DNA from: an uncultured Bacillota bacterium
GTDB taxonomy: Bacteria > Bacillota_I > Bacilli_A > RF39 > UBA660
Assembly (NCBI GenBank): GCA_905205665.1
Contig: CAJLEF010000002.1
Coordinates: 1-64,000 of the forward strand
Length of the DNA: 64,000 bases
Direction of reading: 5' to 3'
Shown: positions 50,132-59,217 of the stretch, in pieces
Layout of the letters: each line of letters opens with the position of its first letter
Numbering within the stretch: position 1 is the first letter of the stretch
Made by a program: the position numbers and the translations under genes
The notes under the pieces: model-generated
Seen by the model: the letters and a program-made list of their open reading frames with translations, nothing else
Told to the model about the DNA's origin: nothing
Databases searched by the model: none

Positions 50132-52111
50132 CTACTTAGAAAGCAAAGCTTCTACTTTTAATTTTAAACTATCATAATCAAAACTCATTTGTTGTAAAAC
50201 TTCAATAGGAAGACCATTGTTTGGATAATCTGCGATATTTAAAAGATAATCCTCATTTGTCGCGTATTCTTTTAAAGATAAACCTAAAGATGATTCTATA
50301 ACGACTGTTTTAACATGAGGAGGTAAAACACTTTCTTTGTATGTTTTATCTTGAAGTTTAAAAAGTTCTAATGATGGCATGGAAACAACCCGAATATCTA
50401 AGCCTTTCATTTCTAAGTCATAAGCTATTTGCATAGCACTGATAAGTTCACTACCACTAGAAATAATAATCCCGTCTAAGTTTGTTTTTTCACTTTTAAT
50501 AATATAAGCTCCCCCGATTACCTTTTTAGCACTAGAATTAGGTAATTTAGGACTATCATTTTTAGTAATGAGTAAAGCACATGGCTTTTTTATTTTTAAA
50601 ATAGTTTCCCAAGACCCCATAACCTCTTCAATATCACTAGGTCTAAAGACATATAAATTAGGAATAGACCTTAACATATCTAACTGTTCTACTGGAATAT
50701 TTAGACTACTTTCTTCGCTGTTATACAAAGAATCATGAGTAAATATGTACGTTACAGGAAGGCTCATAATAGCGCCTTGTCTAAGAGAAGATTTCATTTC
50801 ATCTGCGTAGCTAAGTAAAGTAGAAGAAAACACGCGTAAACCTAGTAAAGCCATACCATTTACAATATACCCCATGGCTCTTTCTCTGACCCCAAAGCGA
50901 ATATTTTTAGCTTTAGGACTATTTTCATTCATATATTGAAAACCATTTAAATTAGTACGGCAATAAAGACTTAAACCAGCACTTCCTCCTAAAAACAAAT
51001 TACTTTTAGGACTTATTAAATTCATAACTTTATTATTAGTTTCAATTAATGGTTCGCGATAAGCATCATTAATTTTATAATTTTCACTGGCAAAAGAAAT
51101 ATCCGTAGTACCGTTTTCTAATAAATACAAAATATTATTTAAATTTTCATTATTAATATTTTTAGCTCGAGCATAACTTTCATTCCATTTTTCTTTTATT
51201 TTTTGCATATGAGTTGTCATTTGAGATTCAATAAAAATCAAAGAATCTTTGGATACTTCAAAAGGTGGTAAAAATAAATTGTACTTTCTTCTTAAGTTAT
51301 TTGCGTCATCAAAAGAAAGAACGCCTGAATGTAAAATATTTTTACCTTCATTAAATGAATCTTTACCAATGACCGTATTAAAAATGAGTAAAGCTGGTTT
51401 ATTAAGAGAACGAGCATTTAAAATAGCTTTTTCAATATCTTTTATAGTAACGTCACCTTTTAAAGTGTCGACATAGAATCCCTTAGCTTCAAATGATTTC
51501 GTTAAATTTTCATCAAAAACAGTATCTAAGCTTCCTTCCATACCAATTCTATTATTGTCGTATAAAAAGACGAGATGGCCTAATTTTTGACTACCAGCAA
51601 AAGAAAAGGCTTCAAGGCTTGCCCCACTCATCATATCTGCGTCACTTAAAAAGCAATAAGTGGTAAAATCATATAAATTAATTTTATTATCTTCTTCTTT
51701 AATTAAAGATTCAATATATCTTCTTCCTAAAGCGAGCCCAGTACTTACACCTACTCCGTCTCCTGCGTTTCCAGTAGTTGCATCCATAAATAAGGGGTTA
51801 TGAAGTTCTGGGGTAGCAGGTAGTCCATTTAAACGGCGATAGTTCATAAGATTTTCTTTAGTAAGAGGATAACCTGCCATATAACACATAGCGTAATATA
51901 AAGGTGCAAGTCCACTAGAAGAAAGAATAACTCTATCACGATTGAAATAATTATTATTTTTACTATCAACCCTTAAAACACGCGTAAAAAGAGTGTACAT
52001 CACAGGTGCCATGGATAAAACCGTTCCTGGATGTCCTCCTTTGGCATTATTTATCATATCAATACTTAACATTTTTAATTCATTTAAGGCCTTAATATCA
52101 CTTTGATTCAT
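50132..52111 (-). CDS. tkt: Transketolase
   Basis: A 659-aa TPP enzyme of the pentose phosphate pathway. KGGHPGTVLSMAPVMYTLF, the LSSSGLAPLYYAMCYMAGY segment, TGNAGDGVGVSTGLALGRRYIES, YCFLSDADMMSGASLEAFSF (TPP motif) and FGVRERAMGYIVNGMAL are characteristic. Length is normal. It precedes the SirA-like gene. Confidence 0.95.
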   Translation of the reverse strand: MNQSDIKALNELKMLSIDMINNAKGGHPGTVLSMAPVMYTLFTRVLRVDSKNNNYFNRDRVILSSSGLAPLYYAMCYMAGYPLTKENLMNYRRLNGLPATPELHNPLFMDATTGNAGDGVGVSTGLALGRRYIESLIKEEDNKINLYDFTTYCFLSDADMMSGASLEAFSFAGSQKLGHLVFLYDNNRIGMEGSLDTVFDENLTKSFEAKGFYVDTLKGDVTIKDIEKAILNARSLNKPALLIFNTVIGKDSFNEGKNILHSGVLSFDDANNLRRKYNLFLPPFEVSKDSLIFIESQMTTHMQKIKEKWNESYARAKNINNENLNNILYLLENGTTDISFASENYKINDAYREPLIETNNKVMNLISPKSNLFLGGSAGLSLYCRTNLNGFQYMNENSPKAKNIRFGVRERAMGYIVNGMALLGLRVFSSTLLSYADEMKSSLRQGAIMSLPVTYIFTHDSLYNSEESSLNIPVEQLDMLRSIPNLYVFRPSDIEEVMGSWETILKIKKPCALLITKNDSPKLPNSSAKKVIGGAYIIKSEKTNLDGIIISSGSELISAMQIAYDLEMKGLDIRVVSMPSLELFKLQDKTYKESVLPPHVKTVVIESSLGLSLKEYATNEDYLLNIADYPNNGLPIEVLQQMSFDYDSLKLKVEALLSK

Positions 52112-52182
52112 TTTGTCCTCTCCTTTTATTCTCTATTATTAGTATAACAAAAAATTAAAATACAGTAAATACAAGAACTTTT

Positions 52183-52224
52183 AAAAAAAAGAAGAAGACC
52201 ATTAATTAAGTCTTCAATTTTCTA
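52183..52224 (-). terminator. Rho-independent terminator of serS
   Basis: Minus strand: GAAGAC/GTCTTC stem and T8 after the serS stop. Confidence 0.7.
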
Positions 52225-53505
52225 TTTTCTTTTAATAACTTCTAAACCACCCATGTATGGTTGTAATACTTTTGGAATTTTAACAGAGCCATCTTCTTGA
52301 TAGTTATTTTCAATAACGGCAATTAAACCTCTTGGAGTTGCGACAACTGTATTGTTAAGTGTATTTAGGTAATAAGTGCCCTTTTCACCTTTTTTACGAA
52401 TACCAAGACGTCTTGCTTGAGCATCTCCTAAATTAGAACAACTTCCAACTTCAAAATATTTTTGCTGTCTTGGACTCCATGCTTCAATATCACAAGATTT
52501 CACTTTTAAATCTGCTAAATCACCAGAACAACATTCTAATTGTCTAACAGGAACATCTAGGCTTCTAAAAAATTCGACAGTTAAACGCCACATCTTGTTA
52601 TACCAGTCCATAGCTTCTTCTGGTTCACAAATAACAATCATTTCTTGTTTTTCAAATTGGTGAACACGGTACAAACCTCTTTCTTCTAGGCCATGTGACC
52701 CACCTTCTTTTCTAAAGCAAGGAGAATAACTTGTCATGCTAATAGGAAGTTCACTGTCTTTAATAATTTGGTCTTTAAATTTACCAATCATACTATGTTC
52801 ACTGGTACCAATTAAATATAAATCTTCGCCTTCAATTTTATACATCATAGCTTCCATTTCTGGAAAAGACATAACGCCAGTTACGACATCACTATGAATC
52901 ATAAAAGGAGGAATAGCATACGTAAATCCAGCCTTAATCATAAAATCTCTGGCATAAGCAAGCATGGCTTCGTGAAGTCTAGCAATATCGCCAATTAAAT
53001 AATAAAAGCCTTGTCCACTTGTACGTCCTGCTGCTTCTTTATCCATGCCTCCAAAAGATTCGATAATATCAGCGTGATAAGGAATTTCATAACTTGGAAC
53101 AGCTGGATCACCAAATCTTTGAACTTCCACATTCTCAGAATCATCTTTACCAATTGGCACAGATGGATCCATTATTTGAGGAATCACCATCATTCTTTTC
53201 TTGATTTCAGCTTCACAAGTAGTTTGACGAGTTTCTAGTTCCTCGATTTCTTCACTCATTTGATTAATTTCTTCTTTTATTTTATTAGCTTCCTCAATTT
53301 TCTTATCTTTCATAAGAAGACCTATTTCACCACTAAGTTTATTTTTCTTAGCTTTTAAAGCATCTTTTTTAGTTTGCGTTTCTCTCATAGTAACATCTAA
53401 ATCATAAACTTCATCCACAAGACCTAATTTTTCATCTTGAAATTTTTTCTTTATATTTTCTTTTACTAAATCACGATTTTCTCTTATTAATTTTATATCT
53501 ATCAT
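52222..53505 (-). CDS. serS: Seryl-tRNA synthetase
   Basis: A 427-aa class II synthetase. The N-terminal coiled-coil arm (about residues 30-100) that holds tRNA-Ser, motif 2 (CFRKEGGSHGLEERGLYRVHQFEKQE) and motif 3 (NTVVATPRGLIAVIEN) are all present. Its start overlaps the HD-domain gene by 4 bases and it shares that gene's T-box. Confidence 0.97.
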   Translation of the reverse strand: MIDIKLIRENRDLVKENIKKKFQDEKLGLVDEVYDLDVTMRETQTKKDALKAKKNKLSGEIGLLMKDKKIEEANKIKEEINQMSEEIEELETRQTTCEAEIKKRMMVIPQIMDPSVPIGKDDSENVEVQRFGDPAVPSYEIPYHADIIESFGGMDKEAAGRTSGQGFYYLIGDIARLHEAMLAYARDFMIKAGFTYAIPPFMIHSDVVTGVMSFPEMEAMMYKIEGEDLYLIGTSEHSMIGKFKDQIIKDSELPISMTSYSPCFRKEGGSHGLEERGLYRVHQFEKQEMIVICEPEEAMDWYNKMWRLTVEFFRSLDVPVRQLECCSGDLADLKVKSCDIEAWSPRQQKYFEVGSCSNLGDAQARRLGIRKKGEKGTYYLNTLNNTVVATPRGLIAVIENNYQEDGSVKIPKVLQPYMGGLEVIKRK

Positions 53506-53981
53506 ATTATTTCACCTTCCATTTTATTAATTATTTTTAAGTAAGCTTTTATATACCTTTTCGATCGATTGATATCCTTCTCACTTACCATTTGAAGTCT
53601 GGTTAAATCCATGTTATCAAGTAAATCTTTTAATTTTATTACAAAAGCATCTTTATTATTACTTTTTATGAGATTATCTATGTATTCATCATAAGAAGGA
53701 TAAGTGTTTGTAAGAAGCTTTACAACTGTAATAAATTCATCATTATATCCTAGTTTTTTCATTTCTTCGGGTGTCATATCAGTATCTTCTAACACATCAT
53801 GCATAAGCCCCATAGCCTTTAACTTTTCACCTTTTAAATCTCTACTGACATGTCTTAAATGATTTATGTAAGAATGACCACCTTTATCTTTTTTATTTTT
53901 AAATAATACTTTAACTAAAATTAAAGATCTCTCATAAATAGGCATTTGTTTGTATAAAAGATACTCTTCTTCTTGAAACAT
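53502..53981 (-). CDS. HD-domain (SpoT/MESH1-like) protein in the serS operon
   Basis: A 159-aa helical protein with the HD pattern of ppGpp-hydrolase-type enzymes: GGHSYINHLRHVSRDLKGEKL, GLMHDVLEDTDMTPEEM and a later LKDLLDNMDLTRL. The metal ligands His, His-Asp and Asp are in place. It is the first gene after a T-box and overlaps serS by 4 bases, so it responds to uncharged tRNA-Ser. A link to alarmone or nucleotide turnover is inferred from the fold only. Confidence 0.75.
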   Translation of the reverse strand: MFQEEEYLLYKQMPIYERSLILVKVLFKNKKDKGGHSYINHLRHVSRDLKGEKLKAMGLMHDVLEDTDMTPEEMKKLGYNDEFITVVKLLTNTYPSYDEYIDNLIKSNNKDAFVIKLKDLLDNMDLTRLQMVSEKDINRSKRYIKAYLKIINKMEGEII

Positions 53982-53994
53982 ATTATTTCCTCCT

Positions 53995-54215
53995 AATAAA
54001 AAAAGAATGGCCCCTTAAAAAGGAGTCATAATGACGGTGCCATCCTTTAATTTACTTAATTTAAGATAACGGCTTAAAGCCGGGAGAGATTAACTCCACT
54101 AAGAAAGGAGATTCCTAAAAGCTTTTGAACTGTTCACATCAACCACAGTCTTTCTTTAACAAATAACTTTTATTACTAGTCTTTCTTTAACGATTTACAT
54201 TAACTAGTGTAGCAT
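53995..54215 (-). promoter_or_regulatory. T-box riboswitch of the HD-serS operon
   Basis: Minus strand: T-box core AAAGGATGGCACCGTC, followed by a terminator hairpin ending in a T-run. Upstream a long Stem I includes GGAATCTCC...GGAG and a TCTCC segment able to supply a Ser codon (TCT or TCC); the exact specifier is not fixed. Confidence 0.85.
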
Positions 54216-54250
54216 AAGAAAGTCAAAGAATTCAAGAATTATTTCAAAAT

Positions 54251-54994
54251 TTATCTTTTTTTATAAGTAAGTATGGCATCCATAATTTCATTATTTGGAT
54301 GAATAGATGGAATTCCTTCAATATAAAGTGATTTATCTTCAAGACATTCATAAATTTTTCTTAAGTTATAAATAGGTAAAGAAGAATCTAAAACAAGCTT
54401 ACGATTTTGAAAAATAGAATATAAATAACATAATTCCAAAATACCTTCATCGTTCAAATGCTTTTCTATTTCTAAAAATTTTTCTCTAAAAAAAGAATAT
54501 ACTTCTTTTTTATTAGGAGCAAAATAATCTATATATTGCATAACATTAGAAAGAAGGATACAATCATATTTTTTAGTTTTGTCTAAATAACTATCAATAT
54601 CAAAAATATCTCCGGTAACAAAAGAAACAGAAGCACTTTCTGATTTTTTCTTTAATAATTTATAAGATTCATCACTTTCTAAATATTTACAGTTTCTATA
54701 AACCATGCTTTTTTCTGTAACAGCATCATATATAAAATCCTTTTTCAAGATCTCATCGTAAAATTGTCTACGTGACACCTCAGTTAAAAGTTCTTTTTTT
54801 GCTTCATAAAACTTCTTAACATTTGCATTAATATCAAAAACAGTAACATGAGAGGCTCCATATAAAACAGCATCAAAGGTTTGATCTAAAGAAGATCCTA
54901 CTGTTAAAACATTTTTGCCTTTCAAATCCAATTTTTCTAATGAATCTTTCACATTTTCTGTTGCAAATGGATATACTTTTTGAAATACTGACAT
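54251..54994 (-). CDS. SAM-dependent methyltransferase-like protein
   Basis: A 247-aa Rossmann-fold protein. Motif I is VLTVGSSLDQTFDAVLYGA (an unusual Gly-Ser-Ser), then VTVFDIN with the acidic ribose ligand, FVTGDIFDID and YDCILLSNVMQYID. This looks like the DUF3419/BtaA-related methyltransferase branch. The substrate is unknown. It lies between two T-box operons and is transcribed alone. Confidence 0.7.
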   Translation of the reverse strand: MSVFQKVYPFATENVKDSLEKLDLKGKNVLTVGSSLDQTFDAVLYGASHVTVFDINANVKKFYEAKKELLTEVSRRQFYDEILKKDFIYDAVTEKSMVYRNCKYLESDESYKLLKKKSESASVSFVTGDIFDIDSYLDKTKKYDCILLSNVMQYIDYFAPNKKEVYSFFREKFLEIEKHLNDEGILELCYLYSIFQNRKLVLDSSLPIYNLRKIYECLEDKSLYIEGIPSIHPNNEIMDAILTYKKR

Positions 54995-55032
54995 TGCAAA
55001 CTCCCCCTTTAAATTGCCTTATATTCTAACCT

Positions 55033-55068
55033 AAAAAAAAGAATTCGTCAACTAAGACGTAATTCTTT
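55033..55068 (-). terminator. Rho-independent terminator of thrS
   Basis: Minus strand: AAGAATTACGTC/GACGAATTCTT stem and T8 following the thrS stop. Confidence 0.8.
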
Positions 55069-56818
55069 ATTTTTTACTTTCTATTCTATTTTTTAAATAA
55101 GAAACGAATTCTTCATAACTTAATGTATGAGTTTCTTCACTACCATATTCACGATAACTAATAAGATTTTCATCAACTTCTTTTTGACCTAAAATTAAAG
55201 TAACAGGTATTTTTTTCATAACAGATTCACGCATTTTATAACCTAATTTTTCGTTTCTACTATCCACTTCCACACGAATGTGATCTTTTAATAAGAGACT
55301 TTCAATTTTTTTTGCGTAATTTAAATGATAATCAATATTGACTGGAATAACATTAACCATAACTGGAGCAAGCCATAATGGTAAAACACCTTTTGTTTCT
55401 TCAAGTAAGAAAGCAATAAAACGATCTAGGGAACCAAGTATGGCTCTATGAATAACAACTGGTCTTTGTTTTTCACCATTTTCATCAACATAAGTTAAAT
55501 CAAATCTTTCTGGTAATTGATAATCAAGTTGGACGGTTGATAAAGTAACATCATGACCAATAGCACTTTTAACTTGAACGTCTAACTTAGGACCGTAAAA
55601 AGCAGCCTCTCCTTCAGCTTCATAATAATCTGCATGAATTTCTTCTAATACTTCTCTAAGTTCTTGTTCACTTTTTGCCCATAATTCATCATTTCCAAAA
55701 TATTTTTCAGTGTCATTTTTATCTCTTAAAGATAAACGGAAACGATAATCTTTAAAGCCGAAATCTTTATAGACATCTAAAATCAAATCAATAACAGCTT
55801 TAAATTCTGTTTTGATTTGATCTTTGGTACAGAAAATATGGGAATCATTTTGGGTAAAGGCTCTCGTTCTTTCAATACCACATACTGCCCCACTGGCTTC
55901 ATATCTAAAATCATTTGCTATTTCGGCAATACGAAGTGGAAGATCACGATAAGAATGTAAAGAATTTTTAAACATCATCATATGATGAGGGCAATTCATA
56001 GGTCTTAAAACATAAGATTCATTATCAAGTTCCATAGCTGGGAACATATCTTCTTTATAATGATCCCAATGACCGCTTGTTTTATAAAGTTCTACGCTAC
56101 CTAAAGATGGTGTCATAACATGTTTATAGCCATGTAAAAGTTCTTTATCCGTAATATAATCAACAAGACTGCGACGAACGATAAAGCCATTAGGTAGCCA
56201 CATAGGAAGTCCTTTACCGACTAAATCAGAAAACATGAAAATGCCTAAATCTTTACCTAATTTACGATGATCACGTTGTTTAGCTTCTTCAAGCATTGCT
56301 AAATGTTCATTTAGGTCTTCTTCATTAGCGAAACATACGCCGTAGATTCTTTGTAACATTTTATTTTTCGCATCACCTTTATAGTAGGCACCAGAAAATT
56401 TTAATAATTTAAAATACTTACATTCTTTTACGGTATCAGCATGAGGTCCACGACAAAGATCTGTAAAATCTCCTTGAGAATAACAAGTAATAGTTTCTCC
56501 CTCAGGCATATTTTCAATTAAATCTATTTTGTAAGAATCATCTTTAAACATTTCTAAAGCTTCTTCTTTAGAGATTTCATGACGAATAATTCTTTTACCA
56601 TCTTTAATGATTTTTTTCATTTCTTTAGCAATTTTATCTAAATCTTCATCGGTTAAGGTAATATCTCCTAAATCCATATCATAATAAAAACCTTCTTCAA
56701 TAACTGGTCCTACCCAAAATTTAGCATTAGGATATAAACGTTTTACCGCCTGGGCTAAAACATGGGCACAACTATGATTAATTTTACTTAAATACTCATC
56801 TTCTTTAATATTTTTCAC
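55067..56818 (-). CDS. thrS: Threonyl-tRNA synthetase lacking the TGS domain
   Basis: A 583-aa class II synthetase. It starts directly in the editing domain (NHSCAHVLAQAVKRLYP, with HxxxH and later the TDLCRGPH Cys-His). Motif 2 (FRYEASGAVCGIERTRAFTQND), the zinc ligands (PMNCPHHMM) and motif 3 (RAILGSLDRFIAFLLE) and the anticodon domain follow. The N-terminal TGS domain (about 60 residues) usual in bacterial ThrRS is absent; the preceding gene ends 6 bases upstream, so no extension is possible. Confidence 0.95.
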   Translation of the reverse strand: MKNIKEDEYLSKINHSCAHVLAQAVKRLYPNAKFWVGPVIEEGFYYDMDLGDITLTDEDLDKIAKEMKKIIKDGKRIIRHEISKEEALEMFKDDSYKIDLIENMPEGETITCYSQGDFTDLCRGPHADTVKECKYFKLLKFSGAYYKGDAKNKMLQRIYGVCFANEEDLNEHLAMLEEAKQRDHRKLGKDLGIFMFSDLVGKGLPMWLPNGFIVRRSLVDYITDKELLHGYKHVMTPSLGSVELYKTSGHWDHYKEDMFPAMELDNESYVLRPMNCPHHMMMFKNSLHSYRDLPLRIAEIANDFRYEASGAVCGIERTRAFTQNDSHIFCTKDQIKTEFKAVIDLILDVYKDFGFKDYRFRLSLRDKNDTEKYFGNDELWAKSEQELREVLEEIHADYYEAEGEAAFYGPKLDVQVKSAIGHDVTLSTVQLDYQLPERFDLTYVDENGEKQRPVVIHRAILGSLDRFIAFLLEETKGVLPLWLAPVMVNVIPVNIDYHLNYAKKIESLLLKDHIRVEVDSRNEKLGYKMRESVMKKIPVTLILGQKEVDENLISYREYGSEETHTLSYEEFVSYLKNRIESKK

Positions 56819-56824
56819 TTCAAT

Positions 56825-57295
56825 CTACTCTCTTTCTTTTATTAATTTTAATTGACTTTCTTTAGGATTTCTTCTTTTTCCTTCTTCTAGAAGCTTTCTT
56901 TTTTTACGTTCCAAATATCTTTTTTCTCCTAAAGAAAGACAGGGTTCTTTTTCTTCTAATTGACTTAGAATTTCTTGTCTTCGCCGGCTCAATTCTTCTT
57001 TCGAAACTTTAGGCAAAGTAAAGTCTTTGCGCGGTGTGTAATAAGGAAGTTTCTCACCATAATCATCTTCTACTAAAACAATTGCCCCCGTCTTAATGAG
57101 GTCATTTTTAACATTTTCCCGACAAGCCCTACGTGGCAATAGACACTTATCTGGCATTTTAGAATGTCTAAGTGATAGTTTACGCATCATAATTTTATGC
57201 GACAATAAAACATTTTCTTTTTTATCACACTCCAAACCACAAATTTGCATAAACCGATAAACGGATACAACATAACTGTAATATTTTTTTCCCAT
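56825..57295 (-). CDS. Unknown basic protein between the Thr T-box and thrS
   Basis: A 156-aa, strongly basic protein that I do not recognise. It has many Arg/Lys residues, several Cys (QICGLECDKK, KCLLPRRACREN, EPCLSLGE) and a charged helical C-terminal half (SRRRQEILSQLEEK, GEKRYLERKKRKLLEEGKRR). The RPRR/RRACREN segment and the C-terminal charge suggest RNA or ribosome contact. It is the first gene after the threonine T-box and lies 6 bases before thrS, so its level should follow threonyl-tRNA supply. Confidence 0.6.
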   Translation of the reverse strand: MGKKYYSYVVSVYRFMQICGLECDKKENVLLSHKIMMRKLSLRHSKMPDKCLLPRRACRENVKNDLIKTGAIVLVEDDYGEKLPYYTPRKDFTLPKVSKEELSRRRQEILSQLEEKEPCLSLGEKRYLERKKRKLLEEGKRRNPKESQLKLIKERE

Positions 57296-57304
57296 AGTCT
57301 TTTC

Positions 57305-57535
57305 TCCTAAAAAAAGAATGATACCGTATTTTATAGGAGTCTGTTTGACGGTACCATCCTTTTTTTCACTTAATTATCTTTAACGGAATTACCCGTACCT
57401 TATTAGGTCTCATACAAAAGGAGTAATCAAAGAAGCTTTTTATCTAGTTTCCATCTTCCTAGACTCTCTTTAAAAAAGTATTTCTTCGTCTTGTCTTTTG
57501 ATAATTGATTTATGCATTAATATTAACACGTTTTT
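57305..57535 (-). promoter_or_regulatory. T-box riboswitch of the thrS operon
   Basis: Minus strand: T-box core AAAGGATGGTACCGTC followed by a terminator hairpin (GAATGATACCGTATTTTA side) and T7. Upstream Stem I carries ATGAGACCTAATAAGG, in which ACC fits a threonine specifier. Confidence 0.85.
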
Positions 57536-57565
57536 TTTAGGCTTGCAAGCACATTGTTTGTCATA

Positions 57566-58120
57566 TTATGGATTTTCTAAGACCTTTTTTAAAATGTTAA
57601 CTTCTTTTTGGCTTTCTTTTTCATCTAATAGAAAAAGATGAGGATAATATTTCGTATTACCCATTTCTTTAAGAAGGTGAAAGGCACCTGTTTCATCATA
57701 AAAACCAAAATGGGTGACTCTTTTACCATCCTCATCTTCTGTACTTGCAAAAGAAAAAGTTTCTAAAGAAGGCATTAAGATACCTTCTTCTTTTAATAGG
57801 TTTGTCAACTTTCTTTCATAGCTATCAAAATTCATTTTACCCGCCCCATACTCTAAATAGGTATGAATAGATTTTCGAATTCCATTTATTTGCCATAAAT
57901 ACCATAAAAGAAAAGCGGGAGTCATTTCTATATTTTTAGAAAATAACTCGTTATGAAAAGCACAAGCACAAGCTAAAGGAGTAAGTGCTGGCCTTATTAT
58001 ACTTAAATAATTTTTTAAAGCTATTAACATATTCTTTTCATTTTTATAATCGTACTTTTCTTTTTTTAGTAAAGTTTCGTATAAAGAACATATTTCATCT
58101 GTTAAAAGTGGTTTCATCAT
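57566..58120 (-). CDS. Unknown protein co-transcribed with queA
   Basis: A 184-aa soluble protein that I do not recognise. The first two thirds are helical with a small hydrophobic core (SIIRPALTPLACACAFH, LLWYLWQINGIRKSIHTYLEYG), the last third is mixed (THFGFYDETGAFHLL). Its ATG follows the queA stop directly, so the two are coupled. Confidence 0.6.
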   Translation of the reverse strand: MMKPLLTDEICSLYETLLKKEKYDYKNEKNMLIALKNYLSIIRPALTPLACACAFHNELFSKNIEMTPAFLLWYLWQINGIRKSIHTYLEYGAGKMNFDSYERKLTNLLKEEGILMPSLETFSFASTEDEDGKRVTHFGFYDETGAFHLLKEMGNTKYYPHLFLLDEKESQKEVNILKKVLENP

Positions 58121-59149
58121 TTAATCTTTCCAAATAAACATCGCATCCCCAAAGGAAAAGAAGCGATATTTTTCTTTCACAGCTTCTTCGTAGGCGTGTA
58201 AAATATATTCCTTCTTAGAAAAAGCACTAACTAACATAACAAGAGTACTTTTAGGAAGGTGAAAATTGGTAATTAAACAATCAATAGCTTTAAATTCAAA
58301 GCCCGGATAAATAAAGATTTCGGTATTACCATGACATTCTTTAAACTTTCCATAAAGACTCATGATAGTTTCTAAAGTTCTTGTGGAAGTAGTACCAACA
58401 GCAATAATTCTTCCGCCTTCTTTTTTAGCTTGATTTAATATATCAGCTGTTTCTTTGCTCATTTCATAGTATTCACTATGCATATGATGTTTGGTAACAT
58501 CCTCTACTTCAACAGGTCTAAAAGTACCAAGACCAACATGTAAAGTAACATTGGTAATGATAATTCCTTTTTCTTTTATTTTTTCTAAAAGTTCTTTTGT
58601 AAAATGTAGTCCTGCCGTAGGAGCAGCAGCACTACCAAGATTTTTAGCATACACGGTTTGATAACGATCTTTATCTTGTAATTTTTCGTGAATATAAGGT
58701 GGTAAAGGCATTTCTCCTAATTTGTCTAGGATTTCCAAAAAAATTCCTTCATAAGAAAATTGCACTTCAACAATACCTTCTTCTTTTTTAGTAATAACGG
58801 TTGCTTCTAAAAGCCCTCCAAAATTCACTTTTGTTCCTACATGTAATCTTTTAAATGGTCTTGATAAACATTCCCATGTATTATTACCTAAATCTTTTAA
58901 AAGTAATAATTCAATAGTTGCTTTTGTATCTACTTTTTCCCCAATTAATCTGGCAGGAATTACTTTAGTATCATTAATAACTAAGACGTCTCCTTTGTGA
59001 AGATAATCAATAATATCAGTAAAATGTTTATTAGAAATTTCACCCGTTTCACGATTTAAAGTCATTAATCTTGAAGAAGAACGATTCTTTAAAGGTGTTT
59101 GAGCAATTAACTCTTCTGGTAAATAATAATCAAATTCTTCTGTACTCAT
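58121..59149 (-). CDS. queA: S-adenosylmethionine:tRNA ribosyltransferase-isomerase
   Basis: A 342-aa enzyme of queuosine synthesis that transfers the ribosyl part of SAM to preQ1 in t[61 protein letters not shown] and [18 protein letters not shown] are characteristic. I use the ATG at 59149; a GTG three codons upstream is the alternative. ruvB and tgt, frequent neighbours, are not present. Confidence 0.95.
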   Translation of the reverse strand: MSTEEFDYYLPEELIAQTPLKNRSSSRLMTLNRETGEISNKHFTDIIDYLHKGDVLVINDTKVIPARLIGEKVDTKATIELLLLKDLGNNTWECLSRPFKRLHVGTKVNFGGLLEATVITKKEEGIVEVQFSYEGIFLEILDKLGEMPLPPYIHEKLQDKDRYQTVYAKNLGSAAAPTAGLHFTKELLEKIKEKGIIITNVTLHVGLGTFRPVEVEDVTKHHMHSEYYEMSKETADILNQAKKEGGRIIAVGTTSTRTLETIMSLYGKFKECHGNTEIFIYPGFEFKAIDCLITNFHLPKSTLVMLVSAFSKKEYILHAYEEAVKEKYRFFSFGDAMFIWKD

Positions 59150-59185
59150 AAATATCACATCCAGAGGTTATTTTATCACAAGATA

Positions 59186-59217
59186 AAAAAGAAAAGAAGA
59201 GCTTTTCACTCTTCTAA
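59186..59217 (-). terminator. Rho-independent terminator of tig
   Basis: Minus strand: AGAAGAG/CTCTTCT stem and a T-rich tail at the trigger factor stop. Confidence 0.7.
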
